Assembly: GCF_007713465.1 (NCBI RefSeq)
Contig: NZ_VMSG01000017.1
Location: forward strand, 85,120-149,119
Length of the DNA: 64,000 nt
Direction: 5' to 3'
Source of the DNA: Pseudomonas sp. H3(2019)
Lineage (GTDB): Bacteria > Pseudomonadota > Gammaproteobacteria > Pseudomonadales > Pseudomonadaceae
Shown here: piece after piece, positions 52,659-59,770 of the stretch
How positions within the stretch are numbered: the stretch's first letter is position 1
How the letters are laid out: every line of letters starts with the position of its first letter
Program-made: the position numbers and the translations under genes
Notes under the pieces: model-generated
Database searches by the model: none
The model's input: the letters and a program-made list of their open reading frames with translations, nothing else
What the model was told of the DNA's origin: nothing

Positions 52659-53246
52659 ATGACCGACATTCTGCTCACGCTCATCAGCACCGCCCTGATC
52701 AGTAACTTCATATTGCACTGGCCGCTGGGTGTCGATCCGTTGATGCAATCGACGCGTGAGCCTGCCATCGAGCGGCGTCAGGTTCATGCCCTGGGCATTG
52801 CAACCACCTGCCTGATGCTGCTCAGCGGCCTTCTGGGCTACGCGGCCTATCACTGGCTGCTGATACCGCTTGGGCTGACGTCCTTGTACCTGTTTGTGTT
52901 TTTGCCCTTGAGCGTGCTGCTGATAACCCCGGTGCTGAATCTGCTGACGCGTGCCCTGCCGCAGTTACTGTTCAACGGCGTGTGGCCGTTGTTGCTGGGC
53001 AACGCTGGCGTGCTGGGACTGAGCCTGTTCGGCATGCAGAGCGACAAAGGCTTTGGCTATCACGTAGCGCTGTGTCTTGGCGCCGGGCTGGGATTCTGGC
53101 TGGTGCTGAGTCTGTTCAGCGACCTGCGTCAGCGCACCCTCAATAACGATGTGCCCCTGCCCTTTCGTGGCCTGCCGATCGACCTGATCAGCGCCGGACT
53201 GATCGCAGTGGCCTTTCTCGGCTTCAGCGGACTGATCAAAACATGA
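52659..53246 (+). CDS. rnfA: RnfA-like membrane subunit lacking the iron-sulfur cysteines
   Basis: A 195-residue protein with about six membrane helices, homologous to RnfA/RsxA along its whole length (ends VAFLGFSGLIKT like the canonical FMGFSGLVKL). In known RnfA one Cys in GLCPFM and one in TNCAVLG hold, together with RnfE, a [2Fe-2S] cluster inside the membrane. Here these positions are D26 (GVDPLM) and A116 (GNAGVLG). The only cysteine near the N-terminal half, Cys51, and the single Cys in LCLGAG do not match the ligand sites. Its stop overlaps rnfB by four bases, so it is the first gene of a coupled operon. Confidence 0.82.
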   Translation: MTDILLTLISTALISNFILHWPLGVDPLMQSTREPAIERRQVHALGIATTCLMLLSGLLGYAAYHWLLIPLGLTSLYLFVFLPLSVLLITPVLNLLTRALPQLLFNGVWPLLLGNAGVLGLSLFGMQSDKGFGYHVALCLGAGLGFWLVLSLFSDLRQRTLNNDVPLPFRGLPIDLISAGLIAVAFLGFSGLIKT

Positions 53247-54457
53247 GTCTGATTCAACGTATCGACGCACTCCTGCCGCAGACCCAATGCGGCAAATGCG
53301 GCCATCCCGGATGCAAGCCCTACGCTGAAGGCATTGCCAATGGCGAGGCCATCAACAAGTGCCCGCCGGGCGGCAACGAGACCATTTCAGCGCTGGCCGA
53401 ACTGCTGAAAATCCCGGTGTTGGAGCTGGACGTCAGCCGTGGCTCGGCACCAGCACAAATTGCATTTATCCGTGAAGCCGAATGCATCGGCTGCACCAAG
53501 TGCATTCAGGCCTGCCCGATAGACGCGATTGTCGGTGCGGCAAAACTGATGCACACCGTGATCATCGACGAATGCACTGGCTGCGATCTGTGCGTAGCCC
53601 CCTGCCCGGTGGATTGCATCGAAATGCATCCTTTACCCTCGGCCCAGGTGCTGCCGATTATCGGTGGTCTGGCGTTCACGCCCGAAGAACTGCTGGCACG
53701 CACGGCTAAACGCGATCACGCCCGACAGCGTTTCGAACAACGCAATGCGCGCCTGCGTCGTGAGGAAGAGCAAAAGCACGCCGAACGAGTGGCCCGTGCG
53801 CAAAAAGCCGCACAGCACAGCGACGCAAGCAACAACCCACTACAGGACGCCATTGCCCGGGTTCAGGCACAAAAAGCCGCTGCCGCCGATGCCGCGCTGA
53901 AAAAAGCCAAGATCGATGTGGCCATGAGCCGCGCGCAACTGAACAAATCGCTGAAGGCTTTCGGGCATCCTCCGACCTTCGAACAGCAGTCGCAGCTGAT
54001 CATTTTGCAGCAGCAATTCGAAGCCGCCGAGCAGGCCCTGGCGCAGCTCGAAAGTACGGTCCCGTCAGCACCTGTGCAACCGACGGCGCCGGCCAACGAT
54101 GCCGAACTCAAACGCGCGAAAATCCAGCTGGCGATGCGTCGCGCCGAGCTGAAAAAAGCCCAGGCCAGCGAAGCACCGGCCGAGCAACTGGAAGCGCTCA
54201 GCGCGGCCCTGGCTCAAGCGGAGCAGGCGCTGCACGATGCCGAGGGTGCCAGCGAAAAACCGGCACCCGATCTGGTACGCGTCGAAAAACGCCCCATCGA
54301 CGCTCAACTGCGGCAACTGAAAACCGAACTGGCTTATGCCCGCGCCGATGTCAGCAAGCTCGAGCGGCGTCCTGATACGCCGGCGGAGCTCCTGGCCAAG
54401 GCCCGCGAACGACTCTGCGAAGCCGAACGCCAGGTAAACGCCTATGTCGCCCCTTGA
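53243..54457 (+). CDS. rnfB: RnfB-like ferredoxin subunit without membrane anchor and with a triple-repeat tail
   Basis: A 404-residue protein, about twice the length of E. coli RsxB (192). The N-terminal membrane helix of normal RnfB is missing: the protein starts right at the cluster domain (LLPQTQCGKCGHPGC). All cluster cysteines are present: 16, 19, 24 and 40, then 81, 84, 87, 91 and 111, 114, 117, 121 (CIGCTKCIQACP and CTGCDLCVAPCP). From about residue 150 there is a charged Ala/Gln/Glu-rich helical tail. It contains three related units of about 50 residues, starting at 216 (DAALKKAKIDVAMSRAQL), 286 (DAELKRAKIQLAMRRAEL) and 353 (DAQLRQLKTELAYARADV). Such tails are usually on RnfC, which is absent here. 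Confidence 0.87.
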   Translation: MSLIQRIDALLPQTQCGKCGHPGCKPYAEGIANGEAINKCPPGGNETISALAELLKIPVLELDVSRGSAPAQIAFIREAECIGCTKCIQACPIDAIVGAAKLMHTVIIDECTGCDLCVAPCPVDCIEMHPLPSAQVLPIIGGLAFTPEELLARTAKRDHARQRFEQRNARLRREEEQKHAERVARAQKAAQHSDASNNPLQDAIARVQAQKAAAADAALKKAKIDVAMSRAQLNKSLKAFGHPPTFEQQSQLIILQQQFEAAEQALAQLESTVPSAPVQPTAPANDAELKRAKIQLAMRRAELKKAQASEAPAEQLEALSAALAQAEQALHDAEGASEKPAPDLVRVEKRPIDAQLRQLKTELAYARADVSKLERRPDTPAELLAKARERLCEAERQVNAYVAP

Positions 54458-55442
54458 ACCGGTCGACGATCGCCTGCAACAGGCGATGAAGCGGGTTTTA
54501 CTGGCCACCGTGCCGGGCATGCTGGTGTTGTTCTGGTTATTTGGCTGGGGCGTTCTGATCAATCTGCTGCTGGCCTGCAGCAGCGCATTGGCAGTTGAGG
54601 CGCTGGTACTGCGTTTGCGCAAGTACCCGCTCAAGCCTGCGTTAAGCGACGGCAGCGCACTGGTCAGCGCCACCTTGCTGGCACTGGCGTTACCGCCTTA
54701 CTGTCCATGGTGGCTGACGGTCAGCGCTGCGGCATTCGCGATGTTTTTCGGTAAGCACCTGTATGGTGGCGTTGGCAAAAACCCGTTCAATCCGGCCATG
54801 CTCGGTTTTGCGCTGGTGCTGGTGTGTTTCCCGCGACAGATGACCCACTGGCCAACGTCCCACGGGATGAGTCTGCTCGCCGGCCTGCAACAGATTTTCG
54901 GTTTCAATTTCAGCGGTGCCGAGCAGCCAGACGCCTGGGTGACGGCCACGGCGCTGGATAGCCTGCGAATCAACAAAAGCCTGACCATGGACGAACTCTT
55001 CGCCGGCAACCCGGCGTTTGGTCACGTTGGCGGCAAAGGTATCGAATGGGTCAACCTGGCCTTCCTCGCCGGCGGCGCTTTCCTGTTACAGCAGCGGGTG
55101 TTCAGCTGGCATGCGCCGGTCGGCATGCTCGGCAGCCTGTTCGTCATCAGTCTGCTGTGCTGGAACGGCTCGGGTTCGGACTCCCACGGCTCGCCGCTCT
55201 TTCACTTGCTGACGGGTGCGAGCATGCTCGGGGCATTCTTTATCGTGACCGAACCGGTGTCCGGAGCGAAGAACCCCAAAGCCCGCCTGATGTTCGGCGC
55301 GGGCGTCGGCCTGCTGACCTACCTGATTCGAACCTGGGGCGGCTATCCCGACGGGGTGGCCTTTGCGGTGCTGCTGATGAATCTCTGCGTACCAGCCCTG
55401 GAACGCCTCGCTGCTGCACAGCCAGAGCCTCGTACGCCATGA
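54444..55442 (+). CDS. rnfD: RnfD-like membrane flavoprotein subunit
   Basis: A 332-residue membrane protein of the NqrB/RnfD family with about nine hydrophobic segments. Core blocks are conserved: GKHLYGGVGKNPFNPAMLGF, LTGASMLGAFFIVTEPVS and GGYPDGVAFAVLLMNL. The covalent FMN site, normally S/T-G-A-T, reads V-T-A-T169 here, keeping the flavin-linked Thr but not the Gly. It overlaps rnfB by 14 bases and rnfG by four. Confidence 0.85.
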   Translation: MSPLEPVDDRLQQAMKRVLLATVPGMLVLFWLFGWGVLINLLLACSSALAVEALVLRLRKYPLKPALSDGSALVSATLLALALPPYCPWWLTVSAAAFAMFFGKHLYGGVGKNPFNPAMLGFALVLVCFPRQMTHWPTSHGMSLLAGLQQIFGFNFSGAEQPDAWVTATALDSLRINKSLTMDELFAGNPAFGHVGGKGIEWVNLAFLAGGAFLLQQRVFSWHAPVGMLGSLFVISLLCWNGSGSDSHGSPLFHLLTGASMLGAFFIVTEPVSGAKNPKARLMFGAGVGLLTYLIRTWGGYPDGVAFAVLLMNLCVPALERLAAAQPEPRTP

Positions 55443-56044
55443 ACCGCAATCTCAGTGTGCTGATGCTGGTCGTTGTGGCCGGACTGGGCGCAGGCGCGAC
55501 TTTTTTCCTGCAACACGCCTCTGCGCCGCGCATTTTGACCGAACAGCGCTTGATCGAGAGCCGCAAGCTGTTCGACATGCTGCCAGCCGGCAGCTACGAC
55601 AATCAGCCATTGGACCAGCCACTCGAACTCAAGGATATCGCGCTGAGCAATAGCTCCTTGCTGGGCGGATACCTGGCTACAGCAGGCGGAAAACCCAGCG
55701 CAGTGATATTACGCAGCCAGGTGACGGGTTACGAAAACGCGATCGAACTGCTGATCGTGATCGACATCAACGGCAAGCTGCTGGGGGTCAAAACCCTCAA
55801 GCAATCGGAAACACCAGGGCTGGGCGGGAGAATCGCCGACCAGCCCAATCCCTGGCTTCAGGGCTTTTTCGGCAAGTCGCGCAACGACCCCGGTGACAGC
55901 GGCTGGGCACTGAAAAAAGATCAGGGGCAGTTCGACCAATTGACCGGAGCAACCGTCACTTCCAGGGCGGTGATCAACGCGATCCATGATGCGTTACGCT
56001 ATTTCGACGAGCATCAGCCACAACTGATCGGGAGCGGACAATGA
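55439..56044 (+). CDS. rnfG: RnfG-like periplasmic FMN subunit
   Basis: A 201-residue protein with one N-terminal membrane anchor (LSVLMLVVVAGLGAGATFFL) and a periplasmic FMN-binding domain. The covalent flavin motif is intact: L-T-G-A-T172-V-T174, where the final Thr carries FMN in known RnfG/NqrC. GVKTLKQSETPGLGGRI is the conserved block before it. It overlaps rnfD and rnfE by four bases each. Confidence 0.88.
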   Translation: MNRNLSVLMLVVVAGLGAGATFFLQHASAPRILTEQRLIESRKLFDMLPAGSYDNQPLDQPLELKDIALSNSSLLGGYLATAGGKPSAVILRSQVTGYENAIELLIVIDINGKLLGVKTLKQSETPGLGGRIADQPNPWLQGFFGKSRNDPGDSGWALKKDQGQFDQLTGATVTSRAVINAIHDALRYFDEHQPQLIGSGQ

Positions 56045-56631
56045 ACCCGTCCTCAATGTTGCAGAACTCGCTGATATTGACCCTGTTGATCGGCGCCAGC
56101 GACTCCCTGATGAACGCCTTGAGCCTGTCGCTGCTGTCGCTGCTGGTCATTGGCGTTTACGGCCTGAAGATGAGCGTATTGCGGCCGCGGATCGTCCCGT
56201 CCATGCAGTTGATCATCAGCATTGCGCTCGCCGCCACATTGACCAGCCTCGCCACATTGGCATTGCAGGCCTGGGCCTTTGAACTGCACCGGCAGCTGGG
56301 AATTTATGCCGGACTGATTGCCCTGCAGTGCATTGTGCTGGAGCACGGCGTTTTTTTTACCCAGGCAAGCGTGAGGGACCGGATTCGCCTGTCCAGCCTG
56401 TTTTTTGGGCTGATGGTAGTTCTGGGCGTGTTGCGAGAAGCTATTGGCAATGGCTCATTTGCCAACCATCTGTCCTGGTTGACCGGGTTTGCCGATTCCA
56501 ACGCACAAGACTGGCTGTTTGCCGCTGACGGCGGCATACGACTGGCCGTCCTCGCCCCCGGCGGGTTTATCCTGTTGGGACTGCTCATAGCCGCCAAACA
56601 AGCCTGGCCTGGTGCCTCGACCTCACACTGA
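56041..56631 (+). CDS. rnfE: RnfE-like membrane subunit retaining one of two cluster cysteines
   Basis: A 196-residue protein with about six membrane helices, related to RsxE (FGLMVVLGVLREAIGNGSF and LAPGGFILLGLLIAAK match family blocks). The second cluster Cys is kept (C97 in LQCIVLEHG), but the first, in GLCPLL of the canonical protein, has no counterpart: the N-terminal 96 residues contain no Cys. With RnfA lacking both, the intramembrane [2Fe-2S] cluster cannot form in the usual way. It is the last gene of the rnf operon, 25 bases before nth. Confidence 0.82.
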   Translation: MNPSSMLQNSLILTLLIGASDSLMNALSLSLLSLLVIGVYGLKMSVLRPRIVPSMQLIISIALAATLTSLATLALQAWAFELHRQLGIYAGLIALQCIVLEHGVFFTQASVRDRIRLSSLFFGLMVVLGVLREAIGNGSFANHLSWLTGFADSNAQDWLFAADGGIRLAVLAPGGFILLGLLIAAKQAWPGASTSH

Positions 56632-56656
56632 CCGCCTTCAAGGAACTGCTCTACTC

Positions 56657-57295
56657 ATGAATGCCGCAAAACGCCTGGAAATTTTCCGCCGGCTTCACGA
56701 AGACAATCCGGAACCGAAAACCGAACTGGCCTACTCGTCGCCCTTTGAATTGCTGATCGCCGTGATCCTTTCTGCGCAATCCACTGACGTGGGCGTCAAC
56801 AAGGCCACCGCCAAGCTGTTTCCGGTGGCCAATACCCCGGCAGCGATTTATGCGCTGGGCGTAGAAGGATTGTCCGAGTACATCAAGACCATCGGCCTGT
56901 TCAACAGCAAGGCCAGGAATGTCATTGAAACCTGTCGAATGCTGGTAGAGCTTCATGGCGGTAAAGTACCGCAAACCCGTGAAGAGCTCGAAGCGCTGCC
57001 CGGGGTAGGTAGAAAGACCGCAAACGTGGTGCTCAACACCGCTTTCCGTCAGCTGACCATGGCCGTTGACACGCATATTTTCCGGGTCAGCAACCGCACA
57101 GGGTTAGCGCCGGGCAAGAATGTCGTCGAGGTGGAAAAGAAACTGATGAAGTTTGTTCCCAAGGAGTATCTGCTCGACTCCCATCACTGGCTGATCCTCC
57201 ACGGGCGCTACGTTTGCCTGGCTCGCAAGCCCCGCTGTGGCAGCTGCCGTATCGAAGACTTGTGCGAATACAAGCAAAAGACCTCTGACGATTGA
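56657..57295 (+). CDS. nth: Endonuclease III (DNA glycosylase/AP lyase)
   Basis: A 212-residue base-excision repair enzyme for oxidised pyrimidines. It has the helix-hairpin-helix LPGVGRKTANVVL with the catalytic Lys, the catalytic Asp in VDTHIFRV, and the C-terminal [4Fe-4S] loop CLARKPRCGSCRIEDLC. The ATG at 56657 gives family length. It follows the rnf operon, as in most gammaproteobacteria. Confidence 0.96.
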   Translation: MNAAKRLEIFRRLHEDNPEPKTELAYSSPFELLIAVILSAQSTDVGVNKATAKLFPVANTPAAIYALGVEGLSEYIKTIGLFNSKARNVIETCRMLVELHGGKVPQTREELEALPGVGRKTANVVLNTAFRQLTMAVDTHIFRVSNRTGLAPGKNVVEVEKKLMKFVPKEYLLDSHHWLILHGRYVCLARKPRCGSCRIEDLCEYKQKTSDD

Positions 57296-57402
57296 GGTTC
57301 TATTACTTTTATTGATTTACCGATTGAAAAAATCTTTTTTACCCGCCAGGAGAATGTCGATATAAGAGGCGCCAATGGCAGTCTTAGCCTGGAGTTAACG
57401 TT

Positions 57403-57582
57403 ATGAGCACTGGCAAAGAACAACTGGACACAGAAGACGACTTCATCTCTGTTGAGGCCGATGATGCCGAGCCTGTGGTAGAGGTAGCGAAGACCAACCT
57501 GAGCAAACGTCGCACCATCGATAATCTTCTGGAGGAGCGCCGCTTGCAAAAGCAACTGGCCGATTACGATTTTGACCTTTAA
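57403..57582 (+). CDS. Small conserved protein, PA3496-like
   Basis: A 59-residue acidic protein. It starts MSTGKEQLDTEDDFI and ends with a basic helix (SKRRTIDNLLEERRLQKQL) and a short acidic tail. GGAG lies upstream at workable spacing, and a terminator follows directly. P. aeruginosa has a similar small gene after nth, as I recall. It is cytoplasmic by composition. Function unknown. Confidence 0.72.
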   Translation: MSTGKEQLDTEDDFISVEADDAEPVVEVAKTNLSKRRTIDNLLEERRLQKQLADYDFDL

Positions 57583-57587
57583 CACCT

Positions 57588-57614
57588 GAAAGCCTCCCGA
57601 AATGGAGGCTTTTC
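57588..57614 (+). terminator. Rho-independent terminator after the PA3496-like gene
   Basis: GAAAGCCTCC, loop CGAAAT, GGAGGCTTTTC, six bases after the stop. The following 57615-57772 shows nothing I can identify; an open frame there on the plus strand is not protein-like. Confidence 0.82.
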
Positions 57615-57772
57615 AGCACGCCCTCAACCGCTGGGCAATGCCCTCTGATTCAATGAACCCAGAGCGCCCGGACATCAGGGCAAGCCATCCGGCGATTCAA
57701 AATCCAACCAGACACCGCTTACCTTCAAGCGTCTCCATGCGCCAAGCACTGCGCGCCCCTCCCCCGAGAAAC

Positions 57773-58399
57773 TCAAACCAGACCATTGCGCTGCGCAAGC
57801 TCGATCAGGTCTACCAGCGAGCGAGCATTGAGCTTTAATAGCAGACGCGTTTTGTAAGTACTGACAGTTTTATTGCTGAGGAACATTCCATCGGCAATTT
57901 CCTTGTTGGTCTTGCCTCGGGCCAACTGTTGTAAAACCATCATTTCCCTTCCAGACAGACGATCCACCATGTCTGCTTCACTTGCATTCCCCAAACTTGA
58001 GCGAACCGAGTGCAAAGCCTGATTCGGAAAATAGCTATACCCGGACAATACAGCCTTGATCGCACTGAGCAACTCGGTGAGGTCCTGCTGCTTGCAGACA
58101 TACCCGGCTGCTCCTGCCTGCATGCAACGCATTGAAAAGTGACCGGGGGCCTGCGACGTCAATACCAGCACTTTCAAAGGCATGGGCGTCGAGGTCAAGC
58201 GTGCAATAACTTCAAGGCCATCGAGTTTCGGAATACCGATATCCAGTATCACAATATCCGGCATCTGTTCACGGGCAAGTTGCAAGGCATCGACACCATT
58301 GTCCGTTTCGGCAATGACTTCGTAGCCATGACGCTCCATTAGCATACGTACAGCAAGACGAATGACGGGGTGATCATCCACGATCAGCACTTTATTCAT
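57773..58399 (-). CDS. Orphan response regulator, NarL/LuxR type (BvgA/RocA-like)
   Basis: A 208-residue regulator. The receiver has LIVDDH, Asp53 in IVILDIGIPK and Lys in VCKQQ. The C-terminal LuxR helix-turn-helix is LSGREMMVLQQLARGKTNKEI followed by NKTVSTYKTRLLLKL. The sequence is of the BvgA/EvgA/RocA group, often controlled by hybrid kinases. No kinase gene is nearby, so its partner is elsewhere. The ATG at 58399 gives MNKVLIVDDH; the upstream open frame to 58519 is not protein-like. It is divergent from the AT-rich gene at 58883. Confidence 0.88.
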   Translation of the reverse strand: MNKVLIVDDHPVIRLAVRMLMERHGYEVIAETDNGVDALQLAREQMPDIVILDIGIPKLDGLEVIARLTSTPMPLKVLVLTSQAPGHFSMRCMQAGAAGYVCKQQDLTELLSAIKAVLSGYSYFPNQALHSVRSSLGNASEADMVDRLSGREMMVLQQLARGKTNKEIADGMFLSNKTVSTYKTRLLLKLNARSLVDLIELAQRNGLV

Positions 58400-58882
58400 G
58401 GGCAAGTCCAATTTCGCTGTTCGAATTTTTAGAGCCCGCACAATAGCGTAGTCGTTTCGACCTTGGGATGCTGCCCACCCCAACCACCCACACCGAGAGA
58501 CAATCCCTACAAACAACAAGGATTCCCCCTACAGGATTTCATAAAAAACAATGTCGCTTAAAGTTTATTCGAGGCTTTACCCTCCTCTGATCAACTGTTT
58601 TTTTCTGCGGACATCAAAAAAAACCAGCTGACAATACACACTCTATCCCGGCCAATCATGAAACATGAGTCTATTATCAAAAAACAATCCGCGCTCACTC
58701 GCTTACATAAATCACCCTAAAACAAGGCTGTTGATCCGTTAAAAAAAGTGATAAAACTGCAAAGCAGACCCATCTACAAACCCTTTACAAAAAGCAATAA
58801 ATCAATACCAGACAACCACTACCACTTAACATCTTCACCCACAAGGAATCCACTATAGATCACTATTTAACGAGTAATCAAA
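58400..58882. other. AT-rich intergenic region
   Basis: A 483-base gap that turns markedly AT-rich after about 58540, with many A and T runs (for example near 58740 and 58785). I see no gene, tRNA end, IS end or clear inverted repeat. It holds the promoters of the two divergent genes and marks the edge of a patch whose composition differs from the rest of the window. Confidence 0.6.
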
Positions 58883-59575
58883 ATGACAAAGACTCAAAAA
58901 AAGATTTCCAACCCGATGACCATCATTGCGATATTTGCGACACTCTCCGAAACCTCGGCTGCCGTATCGCTGCCCTTCCTTGACAACGAGGAGCGTCAGA
59001 CTTACATCTGGTTTCTGATCAGCTTCCCTTTTTACCTGCTCTTTCTATTTTTTATTACACTAAACTTTAACTACAGATCATTGTATGCACCTTCTGACTT
59101 TCAAAAGAGCAAGCAGTTTGTAAAAGTCATCGACGATGCTGCTCGACCGAAAAAAAACAGAAACACCGCCATCAACAACCCTGTTGAAGAGGACAATCAA
59201 CCCAACTCGATCAAAGGAGGTAAACCCGACTATCTGCTTCAGAGCGCGCCCGCTCCACCTGCCTATATAACCTTCATTGCGAACCTGTCGACCCAACACC
59301 CAGTGTCTTTACCTGTGTCGATACACGGCATACGGATCATTGATGCACGATGGACTCGCAAAAAGAAAGATGTCTACAGTTTGATGAGCGTTCTCTATTC
59401 AAGGAAACACCACCACAGTGAAGTGATCGTCTTTCTGACAAGCGGCGAGTCGGAACATTTGATTAACGAAAGAGCACTCAAAAAATCAGATGCAAAAGCC
59501 CTGGAGCCCAACGACTCTTTTTACCTGATTTATAACTTGAGCACCTTGGCGGTGACCGTCGTCAGCCAGCACTGA
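58883..59575 (+). CDS. Orphan two-helix membrane protein in an AT-rich patch, unknown function
   Basis: A 230-residue protein with two hydrophobic segments (about 12-34 and 41-62, the second containing WFLISFPFYLLFLFF), then a motif NFNYRSLYAPSDF and a soluble region of about 165 residues. Codon use is AT-rich (many AAA, TTT, AAT codons), unlike neighbouring genes, which suggests recent transfer. The N-terminal hairpin with an LYAPSDF-like motif reminds me of a membrane module found on assorted bacterial accessory proteins, but I cannot name a family. The ribosome site is weak (AACGAG). Function unknown. Confidence 0.65.
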   Translation: MTKTQKKISNPMTIIAIFATLSETSAAVSLPFLDNEERQTYIWFLISFPFYLLFLFFITLNFNYRSLYAPSDFQKSKQFVKVIDDAARPKKNRNTAINNPVEEDNQPNSIKGGKPDYLLQSAPAPPAYITFIANLSTQHPVSLPVSIHGIRIIDARWTRKKKDVYSLMSVLYSRKHHHSEVIVFLTSGESEHLINERALKKSDAKALEPNDSFYLIYNLSTLAVTVVSQH

Positions 59576-59719
59576 CACCTACCCAGTACAGTGGCCGGCT
59601 ATATAGTCTCTGACACAAACAGAAAAGAAAGGGAGAACAGACAATCCAGGAAGTTGAAGCGCAAGACCTGGTGACACAGATTCAGGAGATAAACAGCCAC
59701 ACACGAATTCTTCGATCAC

Positions 59720-59750
59720 ATTGTGGCCCCGTTACAAACGGGGCCACAAT
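59720..59750 (-). terminator. Perfect 14-base hairpin downstream of argG
   Basis: ATTGTGGCCCCGTT, loop ACA, AACGGGGCCACAAT. It starts 20 bases after the argG stop on the minus strand. There is no T-run on either side, so it may protect the transcript 3' end or need Rho. The remainder of 59576-59770 shows nothing else. Confidence 0.55.
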
Positions 59751-59770
59751 CGTTGATCATGCCAACAGCA

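Noticed and set aside
50541..52853. A 770-codon minus-strand frame opposite metG
   Set aside because: Antisense to an essential, fully canonical gene; no supporting start or domain.
57602..57838. Small plus-strand frame after the PA3496-like gene
   Set aside because: It starts inside the terminator stem and runs into the 3' end of the antisense regulator gene; no ribosome site.
58400..59770. AT-rich patch considered as a prophage or integrative element
   Set aside because: No integrase, tRNA end, direct repeats or IS ends are visible; only one gene differs in composition.
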